Below, one piece after another: positions 1-8,652 of a DNA stretch of 64,000 nucleotides. Both the position numbers and the translations under genes were made by a program. The stretch comes from an uncultured Oscillospiraceae bacterium (GTDB taxonomy: Bacteria; Bacillota; Clostridia; Oscillospirales; Oscillospiraceae): contig CAKUHU010000005.1 of the NCBI GenBank assembly GCA_934659425.1, positions 1-64,000 of the forward strand, given 5' to 3'. The notes beneath the pieces are model-generated. The model did no database searches, had not been told where the DNA came from, and saw nothing but the letters and a program-made list of their open reading frames with translations. Numbering within the stretch: the first letter of the stretch is position 1; the number at the start of each line of letters is the position of its first letter.

Positions 1-71
1 TTTTCTACCGTGGGAGCGGGAGCCTCGGCGGGCGGGGCTGCCTCGGGAATATTTTTCTTATCATCTGCCAT
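1..71 (-). CDS. N-terminus of an unidentified Ala/Pro-rich protein (runs off the window)
   Basis: An ATG at 71 on the minus strand is preceded by a strong AAAGGAGG ribosome site about eight bases upstream. The 23 visible residues begin MADDKKN and continue with an Ala/Pro/Glu-rich low-complexity stretch, as in flexible N-terminal tails. The body of the protein lies outside the window, so no function can be given. A terminator-like hairpin sits just before the ribosome site and could end an upstream transcript or attenuate this gene. Confidence 0.6.
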   Translation of the reverse strand, partial: MADDKKNIPEAAPPAEAPAPTVE

Positions 72-95
72 TTGCAAACCTCCTTTTGTGGCATG

Positions 96-120
96 AAAAA
101 AGCCAGTCCGCAGACTGGCC
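96..120 (-). terminator. Intrinsic terminator or attenuator before the left-edge gene
   Basis: GCCAGTC and GACTGGC flank a 4-base loop (102-119), followed on the minus strand by six T. It lies between upstream minus-strand DNA and the ribosome site of the left-edge gene, so it either ends an earlier transcript or attenuates that gene. Confidence 0.55.
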
Positions 121-158
121 GGGTGGAAGTGACCTCCCTTCATGGTGTTATATATGAA

Positions 159-244
159 AACGCCGCCCGTTGTCCTGTTAGGCGGCGTTGTTCTCAATTT
201 CAAGCTCCCGCTGCCTATAAAGGCTTAGGCAACGGGAGCTTTTG
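159..244. terminator. Two adjacent GC-rich hairpins, terminator-like
   Basis: AACGCCGCC (159-167) pairs with GGCGGCGTT (181-189), and AGCTCCCG (203-210) pairs with CGGGAGCT (233-240), the second with an inner TGCCT/AGGCA stem and a short T run on the plus strand. These are probably transcription terminators in non-coding DNA. From here to 520 no gene is visible. Confidence 0.4.
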
Positions 245-330
245 TTAGAATAAAAACCTCTTGCTGACTGCCAGCAAACCGTTGATATATCTACGTTTTC
301 TGAAATCCTATAATTACACTCCGACCAAAG

Positions 331-367
331 AAGCCCAATGGTTTTGATACGAAACCATTGGACTTTC
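331..367 (+). repeat. Hairpin repeat, copy 1 (second copy follows tRNA-Leu at 30275)
   Basis: CCAATGGTTT and AAACCATTGG surround the loop TGATACG, followed by the shared tail GGACTTTCT. The same hairpin, including identical loop and tail, occurs at 30275-30312 directly behind tRNA-Leu, where it acts as the tRNA terminator. Here no tRNA precedes it. The stem differs by paired changes, so folding is kept. It may be the relic of a tRNA terminator or of a mobile-element junction. Confidence 0.6.
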
Positions 368-520
368 TATTTTGCGGAAAATTCTATTTCTATAATGATA
401 TAATGAAATTCCAAGTTGTCTAACTGATCAGTAAAGGCTTCATTTCTACGGCTATGGTTTTATTTTGAGGTAAAACCAAATGAAACCATTTGAAACCGTA
501 TCATTATTATCAAATGTTGT

Positions 521-560
521 TAAAAATCGACAAGTTTCCTATGAAACTTGTCGATTTTTA
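521..560. terminator. Bidirectional terminator, 17-bp perfect stem
   Basis: A 40-base palindrome with a 17-bp stem and a 6-base loop (CCTATG), flanked by A and T runs on either side. It lies just past the 3' end of the minus-strand toxin remnant (stop at 564) and would terminate transcription in both directions. Confidence 0.7.
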
Positions 561-563
561 ATT

Positions 564-899
564 TTATTCGGTTGTTTCTTCGCAAATCCGGTCTTCAAAC
601 AGGGCTCTCATGTAATCCCTGTGGCCATACAGAACACGGTCAATATAGATGTTGTTCCCATTCGTCCGGTAGAAAGCCATATAGTTTCCGCTAACAAGGA
701 AACGATAATCGCTGGCTACATCTGCGATGGAGGAAAGCGGTATGCCTATCAGCGCATGGTCACGGAGCATACAAATCGCTTTTGTGATTTTACTTACCAC
801 GGCGATTGCTGCCTATGGATTTTCCAGATCTCCTGCAATATAGTCCTTAATGTCCGCAAGGTCATTCTGTGCCTCATAGGAGAGGTGCAGATCATCCAT
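564..899 (-). pseudogene. RelE/ParE-family toxin, broken by an in-frame amber stop
   Basis: Read from ATG at 899 the frame gives a complete RelE/ParE-type toxin of about 112 codons. Family features are the N-terminal YEAQNDLADIKDYI helix and the C-terminal core YRFLVSGNYMAFYR followed by VLYGHRDY. A TAG codon after the residues ENP (about codon 29) interrupts it, so only the C-terminal 78 codons remain open from 800. It overlaps the stop of the antitoxin fragment by eight bases, the normal operon arrangement. A nonsense mutation in a decaying module is the simplest reading. Confidence 0.75.
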
Positions 900-1080
900 A
901 GGGGATCCCAAGGTGTTCCTCCACAGCATCCAAGATCAGCCAGCCTTTTTCCTCGCCGGACTTACGGCCTTTGGCAAGCTCGTTCATCAGACGCAGGGTG
1001 GCCTGTGTTTTTTCGTAATCGTGCATATCCACGATGGCATATCGCCCCCGCCCGTTTTTTGTCAAAAAGATTTGAGCTCG
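892..1080 (-). pseudogene. Phd/YefM-type antitoxin, N-terminus missing
   Basis: Sixty-two codons of a Phd/YefM antitoxin are readable, from IFLTKNGRGRYAIVDM through a helical C-terminus ending LGIPYG. The usual N-terminal 20 to 30 residues (DNA-binding part) and a start codon are absent: upstream the sequence changes to unrelated coding-like DNA. The C-terminal toxin-binding part is intact and overlaps the toxin start. It is therefore a truncated partner of the neighbouring broken toxin. Confidence 0.7.
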
Positions 1081-1252
1081 AAGTAATATAGCGCCCCACC
1101 ACTGCCGCCGCAGACGGCCAGCGCATCCACGCTTGCCCGTTCCTTACCGAGCTTCTGATTATTCAGGCTGTGAGAAGTCTTACACCCTCGATTCTCGCCG
1201 GCGTTGTATAGGTCAATCGTTCCGCCGTTGACAGTTCTTTGAGGGGAGTCAT
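1062..1252 (-). other. Unidentified coding-like remnant between trpB and the antitoxin fragment
   Basis: Two overlapping minus-strand frames look protein-like. One runs from ATG 1252 to TGA 1163 (29 residues, starting MTPLKELST); the other ends at 1062 with ALYYFELKSF and has no start. Neither was recognised. The segment begins about 20 bases after the trpB stop and ends where the antitoxin fragment begins, so it marks a recombination or insertion junction. It may be part of a lost mobile element. Confidence 0.35.
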
Positions 1253-1274
1253 CTCTGATCGCCGACGGCAGTCT

Positions 1275-2666
1275 TTACCGAATCTCGTTGCCGGGGAACT
1301 GGGGAATGCCGTCAAAGCCGATCTGGAGGTCCGCATCGGTGGGAATATAGTCGGTCATCTCGCCGTTGTGGAATTTCTCATAGGCCACCATGTCAAAGTA
1401 GCCCGTACCAGTCAGGCCAAACAGGATGGTCTTCTCCTCCCCGGTCTCCTTGCACTTAAGCGCCTCGTCGATGGCCACCCGAATGGCATGGCTGGATTCG
1501 GGGGCGGGCAGGATGCCCTCCACCCGGGCAAATTGCTCGGCTGCCCGGAAGACAGAGATCTGCTCCACGCTGACCGCCTCCATCAAACCGTCGTGATACA
1601 ACTGGGACAGGATGGAGCTCATTCCATGATAGCGCAGGCCTCCGGCGTGGTTGGGACTGGGGATGAAGCCGGAGCCCAGGGTATACATCTTGGCCAACGG
1701 GCACACCATACCGGTGTCGCAGAAATCGTAGACAAACTTGCCCCGGGTAAACGAGGGGCAGGAGGCGGGCTCCACTGCGATAATCCGATAATCCGCCTCA
1801 CCCCGGAGCTTTTCGCCCATGAAGGGGGAGATCAAGCCGCCCAGGTTGGACCCGCCGCCGGCGCAGCCGATGATGATGTCAGGCTTGATCCCATACTTAT
1901 CCATGGCCGTCTTGGTCTCCAGGCCAATGACAGACTGGTGAAGCAGCACTTGGTTAAGCACGCTGCCCAGCACATAGCGGTAGCCGGGTGTAGATGTGGC
2001 GACCTCCACCGCCTCGCTGATGGCGCAGCCCAGGGAGCCGGTGGTGCCTGGATGCTCGGCCAGAATCTTTCGGCCGATGGCGGTAGTCTCAGAGGGAGAG
2101 GGAGTGACGGAGGCACCGTAGGTGCGCATGACCTCCCGGCGGAAGGGCTTTTGCTCATAGGACACCTTTACCATGTACACCTTGCAGTCCAGGTCAAAGT
2201 AGGAGCAGGCCATAGACAGTGCGGTGCCCCACTGGCCAGCGCCGGTCTCGGTAGTGACGCCCTTCAAACCCTGCTTCTTGGCGTAGTAGGCCTGGGCAAT
2301 GGCAGAGTTGAGCTTATGGGAGCCAGAGGTGTTATTGCCTTCAAACTTATAGTAGATCTTGGCCGGCGTGCCCAGCGCTTTCTCCAGGTAATAGGCCCGG
2401 ACCAGCGGCGCAGGCCGATACATCTTGTAAAATTTCTGGATCTCCTCTGGAATGGGGATGTTGGCGGTATCGTCATCCAACTCCTGTCGTACCAATTCCT
2501 CACAGAAAACAGGGGCCAGTTCCTCCGCCGTCATGGGCTGGAGGGTGCCAGGATTCAGCAGAGGGGCAGGCTTGTTCTTCATATCTGCCCGGACATTGTA
2601 CCAAACCTTGGGGATCTCGTCTTCGCTCAGGTAGATTTTGTAGGGGATGTTGTTCTTGTCACTCAT
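1275..2666 (-). CDS. trpB: Tryptophan synthase beta chain, TrpB2 type
   Basis: PLP enzyme that joins indole and serine to tryptophan; 463 residues, the size of the TrpB2 branch, which is longer than the classical chain. The PLP lysine is in SGSHKLNSA (K118), ETGAGQWG lies at 140-147, and the phosphate loop GCAGGGSN at 267-274. ATG at 2666 follows AAAAGGAG by nine bases. No trpA or other trp gene is nearby, so it probably salvages indole or works alone. A Trp T-box leader and a strong promoter lie immediately upstream. Foreign-looking DNA starts right after its stop. Confidence 0.93.
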   Translation of the reverse strand: MSDKNNIPYKIYLSEDEIPKVWYNVRADMKNKPAPLLNPGTLQPMTAEELAPVFCEELVRQELDDDTANIPIPEEIQKFYKMYRPAPLVRAYYLEKALGTPAKIYYKFEGNNTSGSHKLNSAIAQAYYAKKQGLKGVTTETGAGQWGTALSMACSYFDLDCKVYMVKVSYEQKPFRREVMRTYGASVTPSPSETTAIGRKILAEHPGTTGSLGCAISEAVEVATSTPGYRYVLGSVLNQVLLHQSVIGLETKTAMDKYGIKPDIIIGCAGGGSNLGGLISPFMGEKLRGEADYRIIAVEPASCPSFTRGKFVYDFCDTGMVCPLAKMYTLGSGFIPSPNHAGGLRYHGMSSILSQLYHDGLMEAVSVEQISVFRAAEQFARVEGILPAPESSHAIRVAIDEALKCKETGEEKTILFGLTGTGYFDMVAYEKFHNGEMTDYIPTDADLQIGFDGIPQFPGNEIR

Positions 2667-2699
2667 GATATTCGTCTCCTTTTCTATCATTCGGGACAA

Positions 2700-2984
2700 A
2701 AGAAAACGCTTCTGTCCCTAGCTTTTTGCTGGGACAGAAGCGTTCATATACTTCTGCGGTGCCACCCGGCTTGACGCGAATCCGCGTCCACTCTGCGCAT
2801 ACTACCATATGCCACGCTTTCTTAACGGAGACGCACACTCCGGCTCCCCTATTGCCCTTCGGCATTTGGTTTGCCCTCAAAAGGCCATTCACCCCCGCTA
2901 TTCGTGCCGCTTTTCCACCGCCAGCGGCTCTCTGCACCGTATTCACGGGGGTTACTTACCCTTTCTCATCGGTTTATTGTCCAC
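2700..2984 (-). promoter_or_regulatory. T-box riboswitch, tryptophan specifier
   Basis: On the minus strand the leader contains the T-box core GGGTGGCACCGC (2756-2767), an AGAGAG-type motif in stem I, and a terminator with stem ACGCTTCTGTCCC (2705-2744) followed by a T-rich run. A TGG triplet at 2885-2887 sits where the specifier is expected, matching the tryptophan gene it controls. Uncharged tRNA-Trp would stabilise the antiterminator and switch trpB on. The specifier was assigned by eye. Confidence 0.9.
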
Positions 2985-3013
2985 AATTTAGCACAGAAAA
3001 CCATCTTTGTCAA
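2985..3013 (-). promoter_or_regulatory. Sigma-A promoter of the T-box/trpB unit
   Basis: TTGACA (3008-3013) and TAAATT (2985-2990) are separated by exactly 17 bases on the minus strand. The -35 box overlaps the stop codon of the upstream phosphatase gene, so trpB has its own start while lying tightly behind the previous operon. Confidence 0.8.
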
Positions 3014-3900
3014 GAAGGAAAATCCATCTTTTCTGCGCCAAAGTTTTCGTCTGCTCCCCTGGTGCTTTCCTCTGTTTTCTCCCCTAATACAAATTTTTCC
3101 ACCGCCTGTCCCACGCCGGCCTGGGTGTTGGCAGCGGTGACATATTTGGCGGCGGCCTTGGCCTGGGCCGTGGCGTTTTCCATGGCAAAGGACCATTCCG
3201 CCCAGGACAGCATCTCTAAATCGTTCCCCGCGTCTCCAAATACCATGACCTGGTCCGCAGTGAGGCCCAGGCGGGCGGCCAGTGCTTGCAGGGCCGCTCC
3301 CTTGCTCACACCGCCGGCGGCAAACTCCATATTCTCCTGAAACGCATTAGATACCTCCAGAGGACCGGTGGCCAGAGCCATGGCCTGAACCCGTTCCCTC
3401 TTTTCGGGAGGAACATAAAAAATATTGAACTTCTCCACATCCCGCCCTGCCAAAGCCTGGGCCAGCGTCTGAGAATAAACAGTTCTGGTCTCAAAAAACT
3501 CTGCAAACGCGGGAGCCAGGTTGTTGTTCCGCAGCAACTCCCGTTCCCTCTGGCGCACATAGTTCTGCCCTTGACAATAGACCTCAAAGGGGATGTCCTC
3601 ATTATGGAGCAGATCAATGATCTGCAGCGCTTGGCGGTTGGGGATCAGGCGCTCCCAAAGCCGCTCTCCGGCGGACAGCTTTTGAACGGCGGCGCCATTG
3701 GAAAGGATGGCATAATCCATCATCCCCAGCTGCTCCACCGCATTTTCGATCAAGCTCCAGGTCCGGCCGCTGGCAATAGCCAGCTTTACCCCCTGTTGGG
3801 AGGCCCTTTGAAGGGCCTCGATATTCCGCCCGGGCACCGTAACATGGTCGGCATCCAAAAGGGTGCCGTCCATATCCATCACAATCAGTTGGATCGACAA
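3010..3900 (-). CDS. HAD-superfamily phosphatase, Cof type
   Basis: Cof/YidA-like hydrolase of about 296 residues, probably dephosphorylating small phosphometabolites such as sugar phosphates. The catalytic DMDGT is at residues 9-13 and the second acidic motif GDAGNDLEM lies in the C-terminal third, with the C2-type cap between. I chose the TTG at 3900 because GAGGAGG stands five bases before it; an ATG at 3918 would place that site inside the gene. It is the last gene of the minus-strand operon with transketolase. The terminal 20 residues are loosely conserved in type. Confidence 0.85.
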   Translation of the reverse strand: MSIQLIVMDMDGTLLDADHVTVPGRNIEALQRASQQGVKLAIASGRTWSLIENAVEQLGMMDYAILSNGAAVQKLSAGERLWERLIPNRQALQIIDLLHNEDIPFEVYCQGQNYVRQRERELLRNNNLAPAFAEFFETRTVYSQTLAQALAGRDVEKFNIFYVPPEKRERVQAMALATGPLEVSNAFQENMEFAAGGVSKGAALQALAARLGLTADQVMVFGDAGNDLEMLSWAEWSFAMENATAQAKAAAKYVTAANTQAGVGQAVEKFVLGEKTEESTRGADENFGAEKMDFPS

Positions 3901-3914
3901 GGCTGCCTCCTCAA

Positions 3915-4862
3915 TCACTTCTTCCGTTTCAAGACCTGACGCACCTTTTGGGCGATCCCCTCCGCCGTCAGGCCGTATTTCTCCAGCACCAGCTCAGCCT
4001 TTCCGGAGCGGCCAAAGGAATCCTCCACCCCGTGGCGGATCACCGGCACCGGGCAGCCCTCGCTGACGCAGGCACAGACCGCCTCGCCCAGACCACCGAT
4101 GATGTTGTGCTCCTCGGTAGTGACGATGGCCCCGGTCTCCCGAGCGGCCTTTAATACCAATTCTTTATCCAAAGGCTTGATCGTATGCATATCAATCACT
4201 CGGACATCGATCCCCTCTCCGGCCAGTAGCTCCGCTGCAGTCAGCGCCTTTTGGACCATGAGGCCCACGGCGATGACGCTTACGTCCTTCCCCTGACGGA
4301 GCGTGATCCCCTTCCCCAGCTCAAAGTGATAACCGGGGATGGCGTCGGTGACGGTCTCCACCGCCAAACGGCCCAAACGGAGGTAGGCGGGGCCCTCATA
4401 CTCCAGCAGCGCCTTCACCGCCTGGGTCATCTCGTAACCATCGCAGGGACAGCACACCACCATGCCGGGGATGGACCGCATGGTGGCAAAATCCTCGCAG
4501 CACTGGTGGGTGGCGCCGTCCTCGCCCACGGACAGGCCCCCATGGGAGCCCACAATCTTCACATTGAGGCGGGGATAGGCCACCGAGTTGCGGATCTGCT
4601 CAAAGGCCCGCCCGGCAGCAAACATGGCAAAGGAGTTGGCAAAGGGCTTTTTCCCGCAGGTGGCGAGGCCTGCGGCCACGCCCACCATATCACATTCGGC
4701 AATACCCATATCAAAAAAGCGGTCCGGATACGCCTTGGAAAAGCTGTCGGTCTTGGTGGCGCTGGCCAGGTCGGCATCCAGGATTACCAAATCGGGATAT
4801 TCCTCCGCCAAATCCACAATGGCCTTTCCGTAGGCCGCTCTTGTGGCGATTTTCTCTCCCAT
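3915..4862 (-). CDS. Transketolase, C-terminal (pyrimidine-binding) subunit
   Basis: Second half of a split transketolase, 315 residues, forming the thiamine-diphosphate enzyme of the non-oxidative pentose phosphate pathway with the gene upstream. The cofactor-activating glutamate is in GIAECDM (E56), and the C-terminal domain ends with the usual VIRHGVEDSFGRSG-like segment. Its ATG follows the stop of the N-terminal subunit after a single base, which argues for coupled translation. Split forms are common in clostridia and archaea; 1-deoxyxylulose-phosphate synthase is less likely because both halves match transketolase lengths. Confidence 0.92.
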   Translation of the reverse strand: MGEKIATRAAYGKAIVDLAEEYPDLVILDADLASATKTDSFSKAYPDRFFDMGIAECDMVGVAAGLATCGKKPFANSFAMFAAGRAFEQIRNSVAYPRLNVKIVGSHGGLSVGEDGATHQCCEDFATMRSIPGMVVCCPCDGYEMTQAVKALLEYEGPAYLRLGRLAVETVTDAIPGYHFELGKGITLRQGKDVSVIAVGLMVQKALTAAELLAGEGIDVRVIDMHTIKPLDKELVLKAARETGAIVTTEEHNIIGGLGEAVCACVSEGCPVPVIRHGVEDSFGRSGKAELVLEKYGLTAEGIAQKVRQVLKRKK

Positions 4863-4863
4863 C

Positions 4864-5715
4864 TTATTTTCCCTCCTCTTCCAGCTTTTGAATGGCTGCT
4901 TCCAATTCCGCGTGGGCTATGGCATACTGCTCGGCATTGGGGGCCGTCCCATGCCAGCCGGCGTTATTTTCCATGAAGGAAACGCCCTTCCCCTTGACCG
5001 TTGCGGCCAGGATCACTGTGGGCATGCCCTTGCAGGCGGCAGCCTTAACCAGCGCGTCATCGATGGCGGCCAGGTCGTGGCCGTCCACCTTCAGGACGTT
5101 CCAGTTAAAGGCCTCAAATTTCTGATCCAACGGCTCGGTGGGCATGACATCGTCTGTGCTGCCGTCGATCTGCAGGCCGTTAATGTCCACGATGGCAGTC
5201 AGGTTATCCAGCTTGTATTTGGCCGCGGCCATGGCCGCCTCCCACACCTGGCCCTCGGCCAGTTCGCCGTCCCCCAGGATGGCATAGACCCGGTAGTCTC
5301 TCTTGTCCGCCTTTCCCGCTATGGCCATTCCCACGGCAGCGGAGATGCCCTGTCCCAAGGAACCGGTGGACATATCCACCCCGGGGATATGCACCATGTC
5401 CGGATGGCCAGACATATGTCCCTCAATGGAGCGGAACAGCTTGAGTTGCTCTTTGGGGAAGAAGCCCTTCAGGGCAAGCGCCGCGTAGAGGGCGGGAGAG
5501 GTGTGGCCTTTAGAGAGGACCAGCCTGTCCCGGTTGGGATCCTTGGGGTTCTTGGCATCCACCCGCATGGTGTGGAAATAGAGTACTGTCAGAATATCGG
5601 CCACTGACAAAGAGCCACCGATGTGTCCCGAGGCGGCGGTATACACCTGGTCCAGCGCCAAGGAGCGGACCTTGGCCGCCGTCAAAGTGAGCGCATGCAA
5701 TTCTTTCGCTTCCAT
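4864..5715 (-). CDS. Transketolase, N-terminal (thiamine diphosphate-binding) subunit
   Basis: First half of the split transketolase, 283 residues. The N-terminal GHIGGSLS segment and the ThDP/Mg motif GDGE (148-151) ending at N179 are present. The frame is open for 39 codons further upstream, but that part is antisense shadow of the mutase gene; ATG 5715 is preceded by AAAGGG and gives the normal family N-terminus. It starts just inside the stop region of the upstream phosphohexomutase, so the genes are translationally linked. Confidence 0.92.
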   Translation of the reverse strand: MEAKELHALTLTAAKVRSLALDQVYTAASGHIGGSLSVADILTVLYFHTMRVDAKNPKDPNRDRLVLSKGHTSPALYAALALKGFFPKEQLKLFRSIEGHMSGHPDMVHIPGVDMSTGSLGQGISAAVGMAIAGKADKRDYRVYAILGDGELAEGQVWEAAMAAAKYKLDNLTAIVDINGLQIDGSTDDVMPTEPLDQKFEAFNWNVLKVDGHDLAAIDDALVKAAACKGMPTVILAATVKGKGVSFMENNAGWHGTAPNAEQYAIAHAELEAAIQKLEEEGK

Positions 5716-5719
5716 AAAA

Positions 5720-7210
5720 TCACCCTTTCTTTTCATCCAAAACAGACAGATCCAGGCCATCGAGCCCTGTGAGCAACTCTTTCGCCAGACCCAAAAGCAC
5801 CTCACAGTCCCCCGGCCCATTTCCTTCCGCATTTAGCGGCAGAAGCGGATCATGGAGAGACTGGCGCAGAAGCATCCACCCCTGAGGCAGAGTCAGCCGC
5901 ACCCCTTCACAGGTCGGCGCCAGCTCCAACTCCCTGGCCTCCGCCCGGGCACGGAAAGTCTCCAGGGCCGCGACACCCTTTTCCCGAAAATCCTGGCCAG
6001 AGACGGGGATGCGCCGTTCCGCTTCCTCCACCGCGGCAGGCAGCTTGGAGATCAGGTCCCCCAAATGGCCCCGGCTGGCCAATGCCACCACCAGCTTGAC
6101 CGCCAGGTATGCCCCGTCATCCAGGAAATAGTTCTCCCGCAGGGCCCCATGGCCCGAGGTCTCCATAGCCATGGGGCAGTCCACCCCTTCGGCGTTCAGA
6201 CGCTTCATCTCATTGATCACGTTCTTGTAGCCCCGCTTGAACCGGCGGTGCCGCAGGCCCAGCTTCCCCTCCAAAAAGGCGGTCAGCCTGTCGGAAGTCA
6301 CCGAGTCGGTCACCACAGTGCCGCCGGGATGGTCGGGGGCCAGAATGGCCGCCGTCAGCGCGATGATGGCATCCCGGTTCACCTCACTGCCATCCGGGAG
6401 AACGGCAGACATCCGATCCACATCGGTGTCAAAAATCAATCCCAGATCGGCGCCGCTGTCCAGCACGGCGGACCGGATGGAATCCATGGCCCCGGGGTCC
6501 TCCGGATTGGGGATATGGTTGGGAAAATTGCCGTCCGGCTCCAAAAAGCGGCTTCCCGAGCAATCCGCCCCCAAGGGTTCCAGCACTTGGGAGACGAAAA
6601 AACCTCCCGCGCCGTTGCCCGCGTCCACCACGATATGGAGACCCTCCAGCGGTGTCTTCCCCTTTCCCACGTCCGAGACGATCCTCCCTCGGAGATGGGC
6701 AGCGTATTGGTCCATCAGCTCGGAGGGCTCACTCCGGTCCGGCACCTCTGGGTGCTCCGCCAGCCCCTCCGCCAATTCTATCAAGGCGGCGATATCCGGC
6801 TTATCCAGCCCCCCGTCCGGGACAAAAAATTTCATACCGTTGCGCTCTGAGGGCAAATGGCTGGCCGTGAGCATGATGGCCCCGTCAAAGCCGCTGCCGG
6901 AGAAGACGGTCCCCATGAACATGGCCGGGGTGGAGGCAAGTCCGCAGTCCAGCGCCGTGGCGCCCTGGGCACAAAGGCCCCGGACAGCGGCGGCCTTCAA
7001 AACAGGTGCCGTGAGCCGGGAGTCATGCCCTACCCCCACCCGGAGCGCTTGGGCCCTTTTCCCTGTCTTCTCCTGTATCCACAGAACAAAAGCTCCTGCC
7101 AGACGCTCACAGGCCCCCTCGGTCAGCGTCACCTCTCCGCCGCCTGGAACGGCCAAGGCAACACCCCGGATGTCGCTGCCATTCTGTAAAGCTCTGAGGT
7201 CTTTTGACAT
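5720..7210 (-). CDS. Phosphomannomutase/phosphoglucomutase family
   Basis: Alpha-D-phosphohexomutase of 496 residues moving phosphate between C1 and C6 of hexoses. The active-site serine is in TASHLPSERNG (S117), the Mg loop reads DTDVDRM near the middle, and a sugar-specificity loop METSGHG follows. The C-terminal domain is present. The sequence does not decide between mannose, glucose or glucosamine substrates. A 10-bp hairpin (7235-7266) separates it from upp, so the transcript is probably shared with transketolase rather than with upp. Confidence 0.88.
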   Translation of the reverse strand: MSKDLRALQNGSDIRGVALAVPGGGEVTLTEGACERLAGAFVLWIQEKTGKRAQALRVGVGHDSRLTAPVLKAAAVRGLCAQGATALDCGLASTPAMFMGTVFSGSGFDGAIMLTASHLPSERNGMKFFVPDGGLDKPDIAALIELAEGLAEHPEVPDRSEPSELMDQYAAHLRGRIVSDVGKGKTPLEGLHIVVDAGNGAGGFFVSQVLEPLGADCSGSRFLEPDGNFPNHIPNPEDPGAMDSIRSAVLDSGADLGLIFDTDVDRMSAVLPDGSEVNRDAIIALTAAILAPDHPGGTVVTDSVTSDRLTAFLEGKLGLRHRRFKRGYKNVINEMKRLNAEGVDCPMAMETSGHGALRENYFLDDGAYLAVKLVVALASRGHLGDLISKLPAAVEEAERRIPVSGQDFREKGVAALETFRARAEARELELAPTCEGVRLTLPQGWMLLRQSLHDPLLPLNAEGNGPGDCEVLLGLAKELLTGLDGLDLSVLDEKKG

Positions 7211-7279
7211 ACTTTCACCTCCGGTGATATCAATGGGACGGCTGAAGGCTGTCGCCCTCAGCCGTCCTGTGCTTTACAC

Positions 7280-7921
7280 CTACTTTGTGCCGAAAATGCG
7301 GTCGCCCGCATCGCCCAGTCCCGGGACGATATATCCCACCTCATTGAGCTTTTCGTCCACCGCGCCGGCATAGATATCTACATCGGGATGCTCTCTGCGG
7401 ACGGCATCGACCCCCTGAGGGGCCGCTACTAAAATCATCAGCTTGATATTTTTGCAGCCCCGCTTCTTCATCTCCGCAATAGCTGCGCAGGCTGAGCCAC
7501 CGGTGGCCAGCATGGGATCCACGATCATGATGTCCCGCTCAGCTATATCTTTGGGCATTTTGCAAAAGTAAACATGCGGCTCCAAGGTCTCCTCATCTCG
7601 GAACATCCCGATATGGCCCACCCGGGCAGAGGGGATCATCCGCAACACGCCGTCCACCAGCCCCAGGCCCGCCCGCAGGATGGGCACCACAGCCATTTTC
7701 TTGCCGGCCAGCGTGGGCTGCACACTCTTGCAGATAGGGGTCTCGATCTCTTTGGCGGTCATGGGCAGGTCCCGGGTGGCCTCATAAGTAATGAGCATCC
7801 CGATCTCCCCCACCAAATCCCGGAAATCCTTCACGCTTGTGTTCTTGTCCCGCATGATGGTCAATTTATGGGCTACCAGGGGGTGGTCTACCACATGGAC
7901 TTTCGGATCATTCTCGTACAT
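7280..7921 (-). CDS. upp: Uracil phosphoribosyltransferase
   Basis: Makes UMP from uracil and PRPP in pyrimidine salvage; 213 residues, standard length. The PRPP loop is [12 protein letters not shown] (about 133-144) and the uracil-binding C-terminus [17 protein letters not shown] is intact. It lies 20 bases downstream of tsaB and is probably co-transcribed with it. No unusual features. Confidence 0.95.
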   Translation of the reverse strand: MYENDPKVHVVDHPLVAHKLTIMRDKNTSVKDFRDLVGEIGMLITYEATRDLPMTAKEIETPICKSVQPTLAGKKMAVVPILRAGLGLVDGVLRMIPSARVGHIGMFRDEETLEPHVYFCKMPKDIAERDIMIVDPMLATGGSACAAIAEMKKRGCKNIKLMILVAAPQGVDAVRREHPDVDIYAGAVDEKLNEVGYIVPGLGDAGDRIFGTK

Positions 7922-7941
7922 CGGTTCTTTTCCCCTTCCTG

Positions 7942-8652
7942 TTATTGGTCCTTCTTCTGCTCTCTTGCCAACCGTTCCCGCTCTGCCTGGGACAGCCGGT
8001 GATAGTCCGGCACCAGCTCATGGGCGGAGATAAGCTTCCCCGCCCGGGCCAGCTCCAGCGCTGCCCGGGCCACACCCCAGGCACTCTGAAACCTCAAGTT
8101 CGGCGGCGTCATGCGAACGGAAAGGCCCCGCTCTATAAAGTAATTATAGCATAACTGAGCGCCGTCTCCAACTAAAATCTGCGGGCCGGGGGCCTCCTCC
8201 AGCTCACACTTCAGCTCTTCCAAGCTGATGGCCCGGTCGGGAGATAGGCGGGTGATGCGCTCTCCATCTGAGGAAAACCGGGCATTATAGACCTGCGCCC
8301 GCCGGGCGTCCATCACCGGGCAAAGCTGCCCCGGCAGGAAGGCCAGGTTCCAAGCCATGGCCTCCAGCGTGGAGACCTTGGCACAGGGCTTGTCCAGCGC
8401 CCAGGCCAACCCCTTCGCCGCCGACACGCCGATGCGAAGGCCCGTGAAGGAGCCGGGGCCCGCCGCCACGGCTATGACATCCACCTCCTGGAGCGTTGCC
8501 CCGCAGTTGGCCAAAAGCTGCTCGGCCATAGGCAGTAGGGTCCTCGAGTGGGTCATTCCGCTGTTTTCATAGAACTGAGCCACCAGAAATTCGTCCTCAC
8601 ACAGGCACGCCGAAGCAGCCAGAGCAGAGGATTCCAACGCCAATATCTTCAT
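7942..8652 (-). CDS. tsaB: tRNA N6-threonylcarbamoyladenosine synthesis protein TsaB
   Basis: Inactive ASKHA-fold partner of TsaD needed for t6A at position 37 of ANN-decoding tRNAs; 236 residues. The N-terminus [10 protein letters not shown] and the [11 protein letters not shown] segment are family marks. ATG 8652 overlaps the stop of tsaE as ATGA, so translation is coupled. The frame extends 50 codons upstream only as shadow of tsaE. tsaD and rimI are not in the window. Confidence 0.93.
   Translation of the reverse strand: MKILALESSALAASACLCEDEFLVAQFYENSGMTHSRTLLPMAEQLLANCGATLQEVDVIAVAAGPGSFTGLRIGVSAAKGLAWALDKPCAKVSTLEAMAWNLAFLPGQLCPVMDARRAQVYNARFSSDGERITRLSPDRAISLEELKCELEEAPGPQILVGDGAQLCYNYFIERGLSVRMTPPNLRFQSAWGVARAALELARAGKLISAHELVPDYHRLSQAERERLAREQKKDQ

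Noticed and set aside
301..330. Possible tRNA 3' end (ACTCCGACCA) before the hairpin repeat at 331
   Set aside because: No T-loop (TTCRA) or matching 5' acceptor half could be found upstream, so it is not a tRNA gene.
1239..2774. Long plus-strand open frame across the trpB gene (511 codons)
   Set aside because: It is antisense to a perfect TrpB2 and its translation is His/Gly/Gln-rich, as expected from the reverse strand of GC-rich codons.
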